Shown: positions 28,850-38,666 of the stretch, one piece after another
Numbering within the stretch: position 1 is the first letter of the stretch
Layout of the letters: every line of letters starts with the position of its first letter
Assembly (NCBI RefSeq): GCF_014206875.1
Contig: NZ_JACIJO010000001.1
Span: 620,001-684,000, forward strand
From: Algoriphagus iocasae
Lineage (GTDB): Bacteria; Bacteroidota; Bacteroidia; Cytophagales; Cyclobacteriaceae
DNA length: 64,000 nt
Direction: 5' to 3'
The notes under the pieces: model-generated
Told to the model about the DNA's origin: nothing
Databases searched by the model: none
The model's input: only the letters and a program-made list of their open reading frames with translations
Position numbers and translations under genes: made by a program

Positions 28850-30148
28850 TTAGAGGAATTTCTTCATAAACTGAATAAAAACCGGGTAGTCAGAAGGAAT
28901 TGTTCCGTGACCACCCTCATGCATGTAATAGCCCAATTTATTTCCGAGCAATGAAGTGTCTCCTGCGGCAGGCATTTCATTGTTTTTGGGCCCCTTCTCT
29001 CCAAATAGCTCATAGACTTTGCTTCCTTCTTTCGCTGCTAGAAATTCACCTTTTGGGTCAGACCAATAATCGGTATCCCCTGTCTGAAGTAAAAGAGGAC
29101 GTGGTGCAATCATCGCCACCAATGAATGTGCATCAAAAGGAAAATCATCCAAGTGGGTAGAATACTCATGATAATTGGGAGCAAACTGGTAGGCGTAGCG
29201 GGAAGGATCAGACATATGTTTGATGTTTTCTCCATAATCCCTTCTTGCCAAAGCCGCTCCGCCTTCTCCTGAGCAACTTGCAATTATCATCTTAAACCGA
29301 GGATCGCGAATCCCGGTCCAAAGCACCGTTTTTCCCAATCGGGAAACTCCCATCAAAGCGATTCTTTCTTCATCGATATCTTTGTCCTTTTCAAAATAAT
29401 CCATCGCCCTGCTCAATCCCCAGGACCAAGCTGAAATGGTCCCCCATTCATCTTCTTTTGGCTGAGTTTCCCCTGCTTTCAAAAATTCCTTTCGGATCCC
29501 ATGCTCAAAACCATCTTTGAAATCCGGATCAATGTCTCCATAATAAACCGTCGCAAATCCATATCCTTCATCGATGAATTGCTCCACATCTGTCGCTCGA
29601 AATCTACCGGGCTGATCTGCTTTAACTTTTTCTCCATCACGATTCCAAATTTCTCCAATTTTCACAGCTGGATCATCAACGGATTGATTATTGGCAGAAA
29701 ATGAAATAGTGAAAAAAAGAGGAATGGGTGCGGATACATTTTTAGGTAGGTAGATCAAAACATCCATCGGATGATCTTTGCTATTTTCTGTCAAATAAAT
29801 TCTGACTTGTTTTCTGATTGCTTTTCCACCGAATGCTTCACCGTTCTTTTCGAACATATCATATTTTATGTTTTTCGGTGCTGGAGTGGTTTTGCCATAT
29901 TGAAGTGAAGCCACAGCTTCTAAAAGTTCAGTCCTTTTTTCATTCATCCAAGTCTCCGCATCGCTTACTTTTTTTCCGTTTTGGAGGGTGAAAAGGTCAG
30001 GCAAAATATAGGGAGGAATGGCATCCTCATCGTAATTGACGGGGAAACCTGCGACTTCTTTTGGAGGTTCGTTGGTCTGGGAAAAGAGAACTAGGGTAGT
30101 GAAAAAGAGGCAAACTGAACAAAGGATTCTTATAGCAAAATATTTCAT
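28850..30148 (-). CDS. CE15-like glucuronoyl esterase family protein
   Basis: Exported (signal peptide to about residue 24) alpha/beta hydrolase related to 4-O-methyl-glucuronoyl methylesterases. The nucleophile motif is GVSRLGKTVLWTG, next to SCSGEGGAALARRDYGE, a CE15 landmark. The catalytic His is in MHEGGHGTIPSDY near the end. Fungal members cut lignin-glucuronoxylan esters; bacterial ones are broader. No xylanase lies nearby, so natural substrate is open. Length 432 aa is normal. Confidence 0.85.
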   Translation of the reverse strand: MKYFAIRILCSVCLFFTTLVLFSQTNEPPKEVAGFPVNYDEDAIPPYILPDLFTLQNGKKVSDAETWMNEKRTELLEAVASLQYGKTTPAPKNIKYDMFEKNGEAFGGKAIRKQVRIYLTENSKDHPMDVLIYLPKNVSAPIPLFFTISFSANNQSVDDPAVKIGEIWNRDGEKVKADQPGRFRATDVEQFIDEGYGFATVYYGDIDPDFKDGFEHGIRKEFLKAGETQPKEDEWGTISAWSWGLSRAMDYFEKDKDIDEERIALMGVSRLGKTVLWTGIRDPRFKMIIASCSGEGGAALARRDYGENIKHMSDPSRYAYQFAPNYHEYSTHLDDFPFDAHSLVAMIAPRPLLLQTGDTDYWSDPKGEFLAAKEGSKVYELFGEKGPKNNEMPAAGDTSLLGNKLGYYMHEGGHGTIPSDYPVFIQFMKKFL

Positions 30149-30233
30149 TCGACAGGTTTTGGGTTTGATACTTAAATAACCAACTTAAGAATGATCTACT
30201 GTCCTGATCTGTAATGCTTTTGCCGGGATTTCC

Positions 30234-31031
30234 TCAGACTTTTTCCGCTAGGTCATTCTTAAAAACCTGGGATAAAATCTCGTATAGCTCAGGGTGCTTA
30301 CTTTTCAGCAACTTTGGTCTTTCGAAAAAGTATTCGCTCACCACAGCCAAAAACTCCTGATTATTGGTGGTTCCATAAGGATTGATGTCGCTTTTGCCTT
30401 CGAGAATTTCGGAGGTTGTAGTTTTAATTAAGTGAAGCCAAGGCAAAACGGTTTGGTTTTTCATAATGATCCCAGGAATACCATCGATGCTACCGTCTTG
30501 CTTGTCAAACAGGTGGACAAATTCATGGATTCCTACATTAGACTTATCACTTTTATTATCAAAACCTTGGCGCAGAGCAGGTTTGGAGAAAATCACCACA
30601 TTATTCATGGGTCCTCCACTTCCAACCATGCCAGAAGTATACCTGTGATCCCCAGTGAAATCAAATTTTTCGGTAAACAAATCTGGATATAAAAGAACTT
30701 CGCAAAGGCTTTTGTATTCCCATTCCGGAAACTCGAAAATAGGGATGACAGCACTACTTGCCACCAAGAGACGATCCTCATCCGTCACCTCACATTTCAC
30801 TCCTGTGATTCTGATTCGCTTTAGAAATTTCTGAACATCTGCTTCAAAAGTGGACTTTTCTTCAGGGCTAAGCCTTGAATAAAATTGAACTTCTGATTCC
30901 AAAAACCTTCTCCAATTTTCCGGGAAAAGTTCTGGAACATGAAATCCACTTTTTTTGACTTTTGATTTATAAATGGTCCAAATCAACATGGCCAAAAGAA
31001 ATCCAGCGAATAGGAGCGTAAATAGTTTCAA
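30234..31031 (-). CDS. Zinc-dependent peptidase of the MtfA (M90) family
   Basis: An N-terminal transmembrane helix (residues 3-20) precedes the M90 domain. The zinc motif HEFVH lies near residue 168 in GIHEFVHLFDKQDGSIDG, and the third ligand is likely Glu in QEFLAVVSEYFFERP. E. coli MtfA, the prototype, is a soluble aminopeptidase-like enzyme linked to the glucose phosphotransferase regulator Mlc. Here the added membrane anchor and the phylum make that link uncertain. Single gene, divergent from the symporter gene. Confidence 0.88.
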   Translation of the reverse strand: MKLFTLLFAGFLLAMLIWTIYKSKVKKSGFHVPELFPENWRRFLESEVQFYSRLSPEEKSTFEADVQKFLKRIRITGVKCEVTDEDRLLVASSAVIPIFEFPEWEYKSLCEVLLYPDLFTEKFDFTGDHRYTSGMVGSGGPMNNVVIFSKPALRQGFDNKSDKSNVGIHEFVHLFDKQDGSIDGIPGIIMKNQTVLPWLHLIKTTTSEILEGKSDINPYGTTNNQEFLAVVSEYFFERPKLLKSKHPELYEILSQVFKNDLAEKV

Positions 31032-31203
31032 GTTTAGACGAAGGGATAAATGAGGTCGTTAAGTTAAGAAAATCGGAATTCAAGCTGGAATACCGCTGAG
31101 GTAATATTTGGAAGATTGCCAGCATTCTAAAAGTCGATTCTTCTATCTTAGCAAGCTCAATTGAAAATCAGAAAGCTGGAAAGCGAATCAATTAACATCG
31201 AAA

Positions 31204-32385
31204 ATGAAGCAAATATTCTCCAATTTACTTTTCAAAGTATTTATAGCCATCGTATTAGGAATTGTTTTTGGACTGTTTTTACCGGAATCTGTCAATAGGA
31301 TTTTTGCCACCTTCAATGCCTTTTTTGGCCAATTCCTGAATTTCGCTATTCCACTGATTATCCTGGGATTAATCATGCCTGCGATTTCTGATCTCGGAAA
31401 AGGAGCTGGAAAGTTATTATTGATTACAGCAGCTATTGCTTATGGGTCTACTCTCTTTTCTGGCTTTATGAGCTATTTTACCTCTTCCACGATTTTCCCT
31501 TCTTTATTGGCTTCCCATGTCAATGAAGCTGCAGAAGTAACCGAAGGAGGAAATGATTTAGAGCCTTATTTCAGTATTACAATCCCAGCTGTGATCGATG
31601 TGATGTCATCCTTGGTATTGGCTTTTGTAATAGGTTTGGGGCTTTCATATCAAGAGAATTCTACCTTGAAAAAGGTGGTGAAGGACTTTGAAACCATCAT
31701 CATGCAGGTGATTGAGAATGTGATTATTCCACTTTTGCCCATCTTTATCATGGGTATTTTCGCCAATATGGCATTCAGCGGACAGGTTTATTCAATCCTT
31801 TCAGTTTTCTTAAATATCATCGGGGTGATCTTCGCCATGCATATTTTCTTACTGATCCTTCAATATGTAATCACAGGTGCGATCGTCAAAAAGAATCCTT
31901 TGAAGCTATTGGCGACCATGATGCCTGCATACTTTACAGCATTGGGAACGCAATCTTCTGCAGCTACTATTCCTGTGACCTTGGAACAAGCAGAAAAAAA
32001 TGGAGTTTCTCCAAAAATTGCCGGTTTTGTCATTCCGCTTTGTGCGACCATTCACCTTTCTGGAAGTATTATGAAAATCACAGCCTGTGCCATGGCTTTG
32101 ATGATTTTGGAAGGAGTTCCTTTTGATTTCGGGATGTTTGCAGGCTTTATTTTTATGCTTGGAATAGCGATGGTGGCAGCGCCGGGAGTACCAGGTGGAG
32201 CGATTATGGCAGCTATCGGAGTGCTTCAATCCATGCTGGGATTTTCGGAAGAGATGGTTGGTTTGATGATTGCACTTTATATCGCAATGGACAGCTTTGG
32301 CACCGCTTGTAATGTGACTGGAGATGGAGCAATCGCTTTGGTGGTGGATAAAATAACAGAAAGCCAATCTGAAGTAAAAAGCTAA
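31204..32385 (+). CDS. Dicarboxylate/amino acid:cation symporter
   Basis: DAACS-family inner-membrane transporter taking up dicarboxylates or acidic/neutral amino acids with Na+ or H+. The serine-rich reentrant-loop motif is ALGTQSSAATIP, and the C-terminal transport block reads FGTACNVTGDGAIALVVDK. The eight or so membrane helices and 393-aa length fit the family. Divergent from the MtfA-like gene; the intergenic DNA of about 170 bp holds the two promoters. Confidence 0.93.
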   Translation: MKQIFSNLLFKVFIAIVLGIVFGLFLPESVNRIFATFNAFFGQFLNFAIPLIILGLIMPAISDLGKGAGKLLLITAAIAYGSTLFSGFMSYFTSSTIFPSLLASHVNEAAEVTEGGNDLEPYFSITIPAVIDVMSSLVLAFVIGLGLSYQENSTLKKVVKDFETIIMQVIENVIIPLLPIFIMGIFANMAFSGQVYSILSVFLNIIGVIFAMHIFLLILQYVITGAIVKKNPLKLLATMMPAYFTALGTQSSAATIPVTLEQAEKNGVSPKIAGFVIPLCATIHLSGSIMKITACAMALMILEGVPFDFGMFAGFIFMLGIAMVAAPGVPGGAIMAAIGVLQSMLGFSEEMVGLMIALYIAMDSFGTACNVTGDGAIALVVDKITESQSEVKS

Positions 32386-32485
32386 AAGGAAAAGGCATTA
32401 ATTTAATCTTATCAATTCTCCCAGCATCTCTTTGGATAGCTTAAATTGCCTGTAATCGTATCACCATATAAATTTTCCAGTTTCT

Positions 32486-35400
32486 ATGAATTTTAGGAAT
32501 GCTCTTTTGCTGCTATTTTTTGCAATCACCCAATTTATATCTGCACAAACAACCGATCTATCGGGTCTTGAAAATTTAAATATCAGGAATGTAGGCCCAG
32601 CCAATATGAGTGGAAGGATTACTGCAATAGATGTGGTAACTGATAATCCTAAGATCATCTATGTTGGAGCTGCATCCGGAGGAGTATGGAAATCCGAAAA
32701 TGGTGGATCTGCCTGGACTCCTGTTTTTGATGAGCAACCAACCCAAAATATCGGGGCAATAGCGATTCAGCAAAGTGATCCAAATGTCATTTGGGTGGGG
32801 ACAGGTGAAGGCAATCCCAGAAATTCTATGAATCTAGGAATGGGGATTTTCAAAAGCGATGATGCAGGTAAAACTTGGAAACACTTGGGCTTGGAGCACA
32901 CTAAGACCATTCACCGAATTTTGGTGGATCCTTCTGATCCCAATACTGTTTACGTAGGAGCCATGGGAGATCCATTCACTGAAAATGAACATCGAGGGCT
33001 TTATAAAACTACTGATGGAGGACAAACCTGGGAAAAGAAATTGTTTTCTAATAATCGCTCTGGTATTGCAGATTTGGTTATGCATCCAAATGATCCGAAT
33101 ATCCTTTTTGCAGCTTTGTATGAACACAAAAGGACTCCCTATTATTTTACCTCCGGTGGTTCAGGATCTGGTCTTTATGTTTCAAAAGACAAAGGAGAGA
33201 CATGGGTAAAGCAAGGAGAAGATGAGGGCTTACCATCAGGAGATTTGGGTAGAATTGGATTGGCGATAGCATATTCCAAACCTCAAAGAATGTATGCGAA
33301 AATTGAAGCAGAGAAAAATGCAATTTACCGCAGTGATGATGGAGGCAATTCATGGGAGTTGATCAACGATAATCCAAGGTTTGCCAATAATAGACCTTTT
33401 TACTTCCAGGAATTGGCTGTGGATACCGAAGATCCTGATCGGGTTTATAATATTTATCAGCCCCTGTCTGTGAGTTATGATGGGGCGAAAACTTTTGATA
33501 CAACACCAATGATTCCTGCTGATGAGACTAAAGGAATTCATGCAGATTTTCATGCTTTTTGGGTCAATCCGAATGATGCGAAACACTTTATCATTGGAGG
33601 AGATGGTGGATTAGGAATTACCTATGATCATGGGAAAAGTTGGTATTTCCCAGAGTCAATTCCCGTGGCGCAATTTTACCATGTGGATGTAGATCATGAT
33701 GTTCCCTACAATGTGTATGGAGGGATGCAAGACAATGGTAATTGGTCAGGTCCAGCCTACACCTGGAAAAGAGGAGGGATCAGAACGCTCTATTGGCAGT
33801 ATTTGGTAGGAGGGGACGGCTTTGATATTTCTCCAGATTTGGAAAATTCAAGGTTCGGATATGGCTCATCCCAAAACGGCGATTTATATAGATATGATAA
33901 ACTGACGGGGTATTATGTAAGTATCCAGCCTCCTTCTATGGATGCGTCCACAATCTTGAGATTCAATTGGAATGCTGGTTTTGCAGATAATCCATTTGAT
34001 TCCAACTCAGTTTATTATGGATCTCAATTTGTCCACAAGACCAATGACAAGGGAGCGACTTGGGAGATTATTTCACCCGATTTAACTACTAATAATCCGC
34101 TTCACCAAAAAGCTGATTATGGAGGGTTGACACTTGATGTGTCAGGTGCAGAACGTTATAATTCTATTTTGACGATTTCCCCAAGTGCTTTAGATGAGGA
34201 TGTTATTTGGGTAGGAACAGATGATGGTCAAATCCAATTGACTAATGATTCAGGCAAAAGCTGGCAAAATCTAACTTCCAATATTCAGGGAATGCCAAAT
34301 GAGGGTTGGGTGGCTCAAATCCACGCCTCTCGATATGAAAAAGGATCAGCTTGGGTCGTGGTAAATGATTATAGAAAGGGGGATTATGCGCCATATCTTT
34401 TTAAAACCACTGACTTTGGGAAAACCTGGACAAGGATGGTGGATGAAAGTATTGTGAAAGGATATGCACTGACTGTTATTCAGGATCCTGTGGAGCCAAA
34501 ATTGGTATTCTTAGGGACAGAAAATGGGTTGTGGTTAAGTTTCGATGAGGGGGATAGTTGGGAGCAATTTCATAATGGATTTCCTTCTGTTTCCACTATG
34601 GATTTAAAAATTCAAGAGCCGGAATCTGCTTTGATCGTAGGTACTTTTGGCCGTGCTATTTGGGTTCTGGATGATTTATTGTCTTTAAGAGAAATAGCCT
34701 CCAATCGCCTAAAAGATGGACTTACGGCACTGCCAATGAATAACGCAGTTCAGGTAAAAGGCTTGTTCATCAACCCTCCGGGAAATATCTGGACTGGGTT
34801 CAATACGACTTTTGAAGGAGAGAATAAAGTATTCCAAAAATCGAAAATCCCATTTTACTTAAAGGGAATACCGGAAGAGAAGTCTATTATAAATGCAGAA
34901 GTTTTTGACTCGAAAAACACCCTGATCAATACATTGGAATCCAGTGAATTAGTGGAGGGGTTGAATTATATGATCTGGAAGTTAGATGAAGTTTCTTCTT
35001 CACCTTCTGGAAGAGGTTCGGATGAATTTTCCCGAAATATCCCTGTTTTGCCAGGAGATTATAAGATTGTTTTACATTATGGTGACTACAAAGATTCTAC
35101 AACAGTCAAGGTAGTGCCAGACCCAAGGTTTGATTTTGATCCAAAAGTAGATGAACAACTTTATCAATATCGAAAAGCGGCTGATGCCCAGTTAGGGATA
35201 ATAGCAGGACTTTTAAAAGATATCGATGGGAAAATCGAAAGGGTTGATGAATTGATCAAAAAACTAGAAGAAGAGGGCGAAGCTGAGGATTCAACACTTG
35301 TTTTGGCAAAAACGATGAAGCAGCAATTGAAAGACCTGAGGGCAAAAGGGCAAATCCCTAGACCGGAAAGACAGGTTGGGGCTTGGCAATCTTTTGAATC

Positions 35401-35593
35401 ATCTCCTTATTCTAAAGTTCAAGATGCTTTAAAAATTGCTGCAGCGCAGACGAATGCACTTTCAACCCAACATCAAGAAATATTGGATCAAGCTTCTAAA
35501 ATGGTGCAGGATTTTTCAAATACTGTCAATTCATTTATGGAAACAGAATGGAAGCCATTTGAATTAGTACTTGAGCAAGGTTCTGCCAATTAG
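32486..35593 (+). CDS. Large exported Asp-box (BNR/VPS10-like) beta-propeller protein
   Basis: Signal peptide (residues 1-21), then a repetitive beta-propeller with about ten Asp boxes (S/T-x-D-x-G-x-x-W), such as SDDAGKTW, TDGGQTW, SKDKGETW, SDDGGNSW, NDSGKSW and TDFGKTW. A region after about residue 740 forms a beta domain, followed by a coiled-coil-like helical tail (DELIKKLEEEGEAEDSTL). The fold is used by sialidases, sortilins and photosystem II assembly factors, and no catalytic Arg triad or other active site was recognised. Its stop lies two bases from that of the convergent AKR-RidA gene. Confidence 0.85.
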   Translation: MNFRNALLLLFFAITQFISAQTTDLSGLENLNIRNVGPANMSGRITAIDVVTDNPKIIYVGAASGGVWKSENGGSAWTPVFDEQPTQNIGAIAIQQSDPNVIWVGTGEGNPRNSMNLGMGIFKSDDAGKTWKHLGLEHTKTIHRILVDPSDPNTVYVGAMGDPFTENEHRGLYKTTDGGQTWEKKLFSNNRSGIADLVMHPNDPNILFAALYEHKRTPYYFTSGGSGSGLYVSKDKGETWVKQGEDEGLPSGDLGRIGLAIAYSKPQRMYAKIEAEKNAIYRSDDGGNSWELINDNPRFANNRPFYFQELAVDTEDPDRVYNIYQPLSVSYDGAKTFDTTPMIPADETKGIHADFHAFWVNPNDAKHFIIGGDGGLGITYDHGKSWYFPESIPVAQFYHVDVDHDVPYNVYGGMQDNGNWSGPAYTWKRGGIRTLYWQYLVGGDGFDISPDLENSRFGYGSSQNGDLYRYDKLTGYYVSIQPPSMDASTILRFNWNAGFADNPFDSNSVYYGSQFVHKTNDKGATWEIISPDLTTNNPLHQKADYGGLTLDVSGAERYNSILTISPSALDEDVIWVGTDDGQIQLTNDSGKSWQNLTSNIQGMPNEGWVAQIHASRYEKGSAWVVVNDYRKGDYAPYLFKTTDFGKTWTRMVDESIVKGYALTVIQDPVEPKLVFLGTENGLWLSFDEGDSWEQFHNGFPSVSTMDLKIQEPESALIVGTFGRAIWVLDDLLSLREIASNRLKDGLTALPMNNAVQVKGLFINPPGNIWTGFNTTFEGENKVFQKSKIPFYLKGIPEEKSIINAEVFDSKNTLINTLESSELVEGLNYMIWKLDEVSSSPSGRGSDEFSRNIPVLPGDYKIVLHYGDYKDSTTVKVVPDPRFDFDPKVDEQLYQYRKAADAQLGIIAGLLKDIDGKIERVDELIKKLEEEGEAEDSTLVLAKTMKQQLKDLRAKGQIPRPERQVGAWQSFESSPYSKVQDALKIAAAQTNALSTQHQEILDQASKMVQDFSNTVNSFMETEWKPFELVLEQGSAN

Positions 35594-35595
35594 AT

Positions 35596-37053
35596 TTAAA
35601 CGCCTTGCTGAAGAACTGCTTCTGCTTCAATTTCTACCAGATAGCCATCTCCAACTAATTTTGCTTCCACCAAGGTGTTTGCAGGATTGATATCCTTGAA
35701 TCTTTCTCCATGAGCTCTGGCTACTGGCTCCCAGTCATTGATATTGTTGACAAAGATTCTTGTTCGTACCACATCCTCTAAGGAGCCTCCAAATGAAGTA
35801 AGAACTCCCTCAATCTTATCGATGACAAAATGAGCTTGTGCCGCAGGATCTTTACCGCCAATCATATTTGGACCATGTGTGGCGGTAGTTCCAGAAATAT
35901 AAACTCGATTTCCATCTCTCACAGCTCGACAATATCCTGCATACTCCTCCCATTCAGTTCCACTAAAGATCTGTGATCTTTGTTCACTCTTTTTGACTGG
36001 AGTGAATGCTTTTGGAATGGTTTCTAAATGGTCACTCAAATCACCAGAGGCAGTTAAAAATGGAGGTTTTCTATATTCATCTCCACAGTCTCCTGGGATG
36101 GCTTTTAATTGACTTTGTGCTTTTTTTATTGACTCAATATCTTTTGAATCGAGGTTGATATCAAGTAACTTTTTATTGTCTTCGATGTGCTCGCTTTCAC
36201 CAAGTCTCGCTCCCACGATAATAGAAGCGACTGTTGGGGATTCTAAAATATACCGACCAGCAATGTTCGCGACAGATGCATGATGCTTATCTGCCACGCT
36301 CTTGAGAGTTTCTAAGAGGTTTTGAAATGGAGTCCAGCCACCTGCTGCATCAATAAAACGCTTGTATTTCATTTGAGACCAGGTTTTGATTTCATCCTCC
36401 CTAGGTTCTGGTTTCCCGAGCCATTTGTCTGTTAAAAAACCACCTGCAAGCGTTCCAAAGGCTAATAGTTTAACATCGTAGGTTTCACAGACATTTTTCA
36501 TTTGCTGGGAAGCCCTCTGATCAATAACAGAATGACACACCTGATTGCTCACGATGGGGATGCCACTGGCACAGGCAATTCTTAAGTGAGCAGCATCAAA
36601 ATTGGTAACTCCCAGATGCTTGATCAACCCTTCCTTTTTTAGTTCCTTTAAGTAAAAAAGTCCATCCAGCCAGCTTGGATCAGGGTAAAACCAAGCATGA
36701 AACTGTAATAAATCAATGGAAGTTTGTTGCATCCTTTCCAATGCTATGTTTACTGCATTGTGGACATCCTCTCGACTGATTTTTCCCGGTTTTGGAACCC
36801 ATTTGGTAAAGAGTTGAATGCTGTTTTTATCTTCAAGACTATTTTTGAAAGTTCCCGCAATGATTTCACTTGACCCATAATGGTCAGCCATATCAAAAGA
36901 GGTTAAACCGGCATCCATATATGCCTGCATATGCTTGGAAGTAGCAATAGGATCTAGCGTCTTCCCATCCCTTTCCATATCGGCGATTTGCCAAAGACCT
37001 GTTACTATTCTTGAAATTTTTAAATCTTCCGCCAATTCAATTTTTGCATTCAT
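35596..37053 (-). CDS. Aldo/keto reductase fused to a RidA-like domain
   Basis: Residues 1-330 form an aldo/keto reductase with the tetrad Asp (SFDMADHYG, also Tyr59), Lys84 (LFTKW) and His119 (LLQFHAW). After a linker, residues about 355-485 are a RidA/YjgF domain (YCRAVRDGNRVYISGTTATH). The Arg that binds the imine carboxylate in RidA (PARSC block) is Asn here (PANTL), so deaminase activity of the classic type is unlikely. The gene is three bases downstream of an APC permease, suggesting a joint role in uptake and breakdown of an amine or amino acid. I infer that pathway only from context. Confidence 0.88.
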   Translation of the reverse strand: MNAKIELAEDLKISRIVTGLWQIADMERDGKTLDPIATSKHMQAYMDAGLTSFDMADHYGSSEIIAGTFKNSLEDKNSIQLFTKWVPKPGKISREDVHNAVNIALERMQQTSIDLLQFHAWFYPDPSWLDGLFYLKELKKEGLIKHLGVTNFDAAHLRIACASGIPIVSNQVCHSVIDQRASQQMKNVCETYDVKLLAFGTLAGGFLTDKWLGKPEPREDEIKTWSQMKYKRFIDAAGGWTPFQNLLETLKSVADKHHASVANIAGRYILESPTVASIIVGARLGESEHIEDNKKLLDINLDSKDIESIKKAQSQLKAIPGDCGDEYRKPPFLTASGDLSDHLETIPKAFTPVKKSEQRSQIFSGTEWEEYAGYCRAVRDGNRVYISGTTATHGPNMIGGKDPAAQAHFVIDKIEGVLTSFGGSLEDVVRTRIFVNNINDWEPVARAHGERFKDINPANTLVEAKLVGDGYLVEIEAEAVLQQGV

Positions 37054-37056
37054 GTT

Positions 37057-38535
37057 TTATTCTTTTGGGAGTTCCAAAAACCGTTGTCTCAAATTAGGTT
37101 CTTTATCTTTTAATTGCTTCCACTTAAAAGCGAAAATGATACTTGCCAAGCCCATCACGATTAACCAAATAGGGGTGGAGTGAAAGTACCAAGCACTGGT
37201 AGTGGCAGTTAGGTCTTTATAGGTATGAATACCAAGAAAACCAGTGAGGGAAATTATTCCCGCCCAGCCTATCAAAAGCTGAATCTTCCTGCTTTTCAAA
37301 ACTGAAATATCTTTTGCTATCAAAGGATTAACATTGGGGATTGTGATCAGTGTAATACACATCAATAGAAAATTCACCATCATGGAAGTGACCATTATGT
37401 CAATTCCCAAAAAGAAATCACCAGCAAAATGAGAACCCAAAACCCCTATGCTAGCCATAGCTCCTGCTACTAACAAAGCGACAAATGGCGTGTTGTTTTT
37501 GGGGTGGATTTTAGAAATTCCTTTTGGGAAAATCCCATCTTCTGACCAAGCAAACATCAGTCTGGAAACAGATAGTAACATGGCAGGCAAATCATTGATC
37601 AAAGCAATTGCGGCGCCTACAATGATGGCTATTCCCAAGCCAGAGGGTAGCACGTAACTCAATAATCCTGGTGCAGAAATATCCTTAATCATAGCCTCTT
37701 CCGCGATAAAACTCCAGGGGATAATATGATAAACAGAAGCCGAGAAAAGGAAATAAAAGATCCCAACGCCAAGTATGGCCAGGACGATTGCTCTAGGTAA
37801 ATTTTTAGTAGGATTTTTGGCCTCTCCTCCCGCTTGGGCAATGGAGTCAAAACCGATGAAACTAGAAAAAAGAAGAGCTGCCGCGGACAAAAATACCCGC
37901 AAATCAAACTCAGTTTCAGTAGTTGGTAAAAAGGTTCTTGCTTCCTTTTTTTGTAGAGCAGTTAAAAAATCACTTGAGTCAAAAAATAAACCTGAAATAA
38001 TTACAATTCCACCCAAAGCAAACATTAAAAACATCATGGGTAAGACGATCTTCTCATAGGTTTTAATCCCTCGAATATTGATCATAACAAACCCCCATAT
38101 AAAGCTCAATGCAAGACCAACTCTTACCCAGCCGATCTCGAGTGTCCTTGATATACCTTCCCAACCAAAACTAGAGGTGATATCACGAATAAAAGGGACA
38201 GTCAGATAAGAAATAACCCCAATTACAATAGATAGCCCAAACCATTGGGAGAAGCTGGCGACAAAACCTAAATAGGGGTTTAGACCTCGGCTTGCATAGA
38301 TATAACTTCCTCCGGCTCTTGGCATGGCGGAGGAAAGGATGCCATAGGCAAAAGCTGCAAAAAGTGCGGGAATTGCTGCAAATAGAAAAGCTGGTAAAAC
38401 ATAGGGTCCAATGCCTGGGACATTCCGCTGGATCATAAATGGAACCACGTTGATGGAGGCTCCAAGCATAGAACAGACTCCGGTGGCAATTAAAGCTAAA
38501 AGCCCCATTTGTCGAGTCAATTTAGGGTTGCTCAC
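37057..38535 (-). CDS. APC-superfamily amino acid permease
   Basis: Twelve-helix amino acid/polyamine transporter of 492 aa. Family features include the glycine-rich first helix (LLALIATGVCSMLGASINVVPF starts at residue about 12), and the FSSFIGFDSIAQAGGEAKNPTKNLP block before helix 7. Substrate cannot be predicted. It begins the two-gene unit with the AKR-RidA fusion. Confidence 0.92.
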   Translation of the reverse strand: MSNPKLTRQMGLLALIATGVCSMLGASINVVPFMIQRNVPGIGPYVLPAFLFAAIPALFAAFAYGILSSAMPRAGGSYIYASRGLNPYLGFVASFSQWFGLSIVIGVISYLTVPFIRDITSSFGWEGISRTLEIGWVRVGLALSFIWGFVMINIRGIKTYEKIVLPMMFLMFALGGIVIISGLFFDSSDFLTALQKKEARTFLPTTETEFDLRVFLSAAALLFSSFIGFDSIAQAGGEAKNPTKNLPRAIVLAILGVGIFYFLFSASVYHIIPWSFIAEEAMIKDISAPGLLSYVLPSGLGIAIIVGAAIALINDLPAMLLSVSRLMFAWSEDGIFPKGISKIHPKNNTPFVALLVAGAMASIGVLGSHFAGDFFLGIDIMVTSMMVNFLLMCITLITIPNVNPLIAKDISVLKSRKIQLLIGWAGIISLTGFLGIHTYKDLTATTSAWYFHSTPIWLIVMGLASIIFAFKWKQLKDKEPNLRQRFLELPKE

Positions 38536-38666
38536 AGAGGAGAGGTGGTTAATTTATTTCTAACTAGATTGAAAAAGCAAAATATGTTTTAATCATCAGA
38601 AATAATGATTTTTCTGATCTTTTCAGTTGTAAAATTAACGCTGAGATAAGGAACTGCTCTCTTTAA

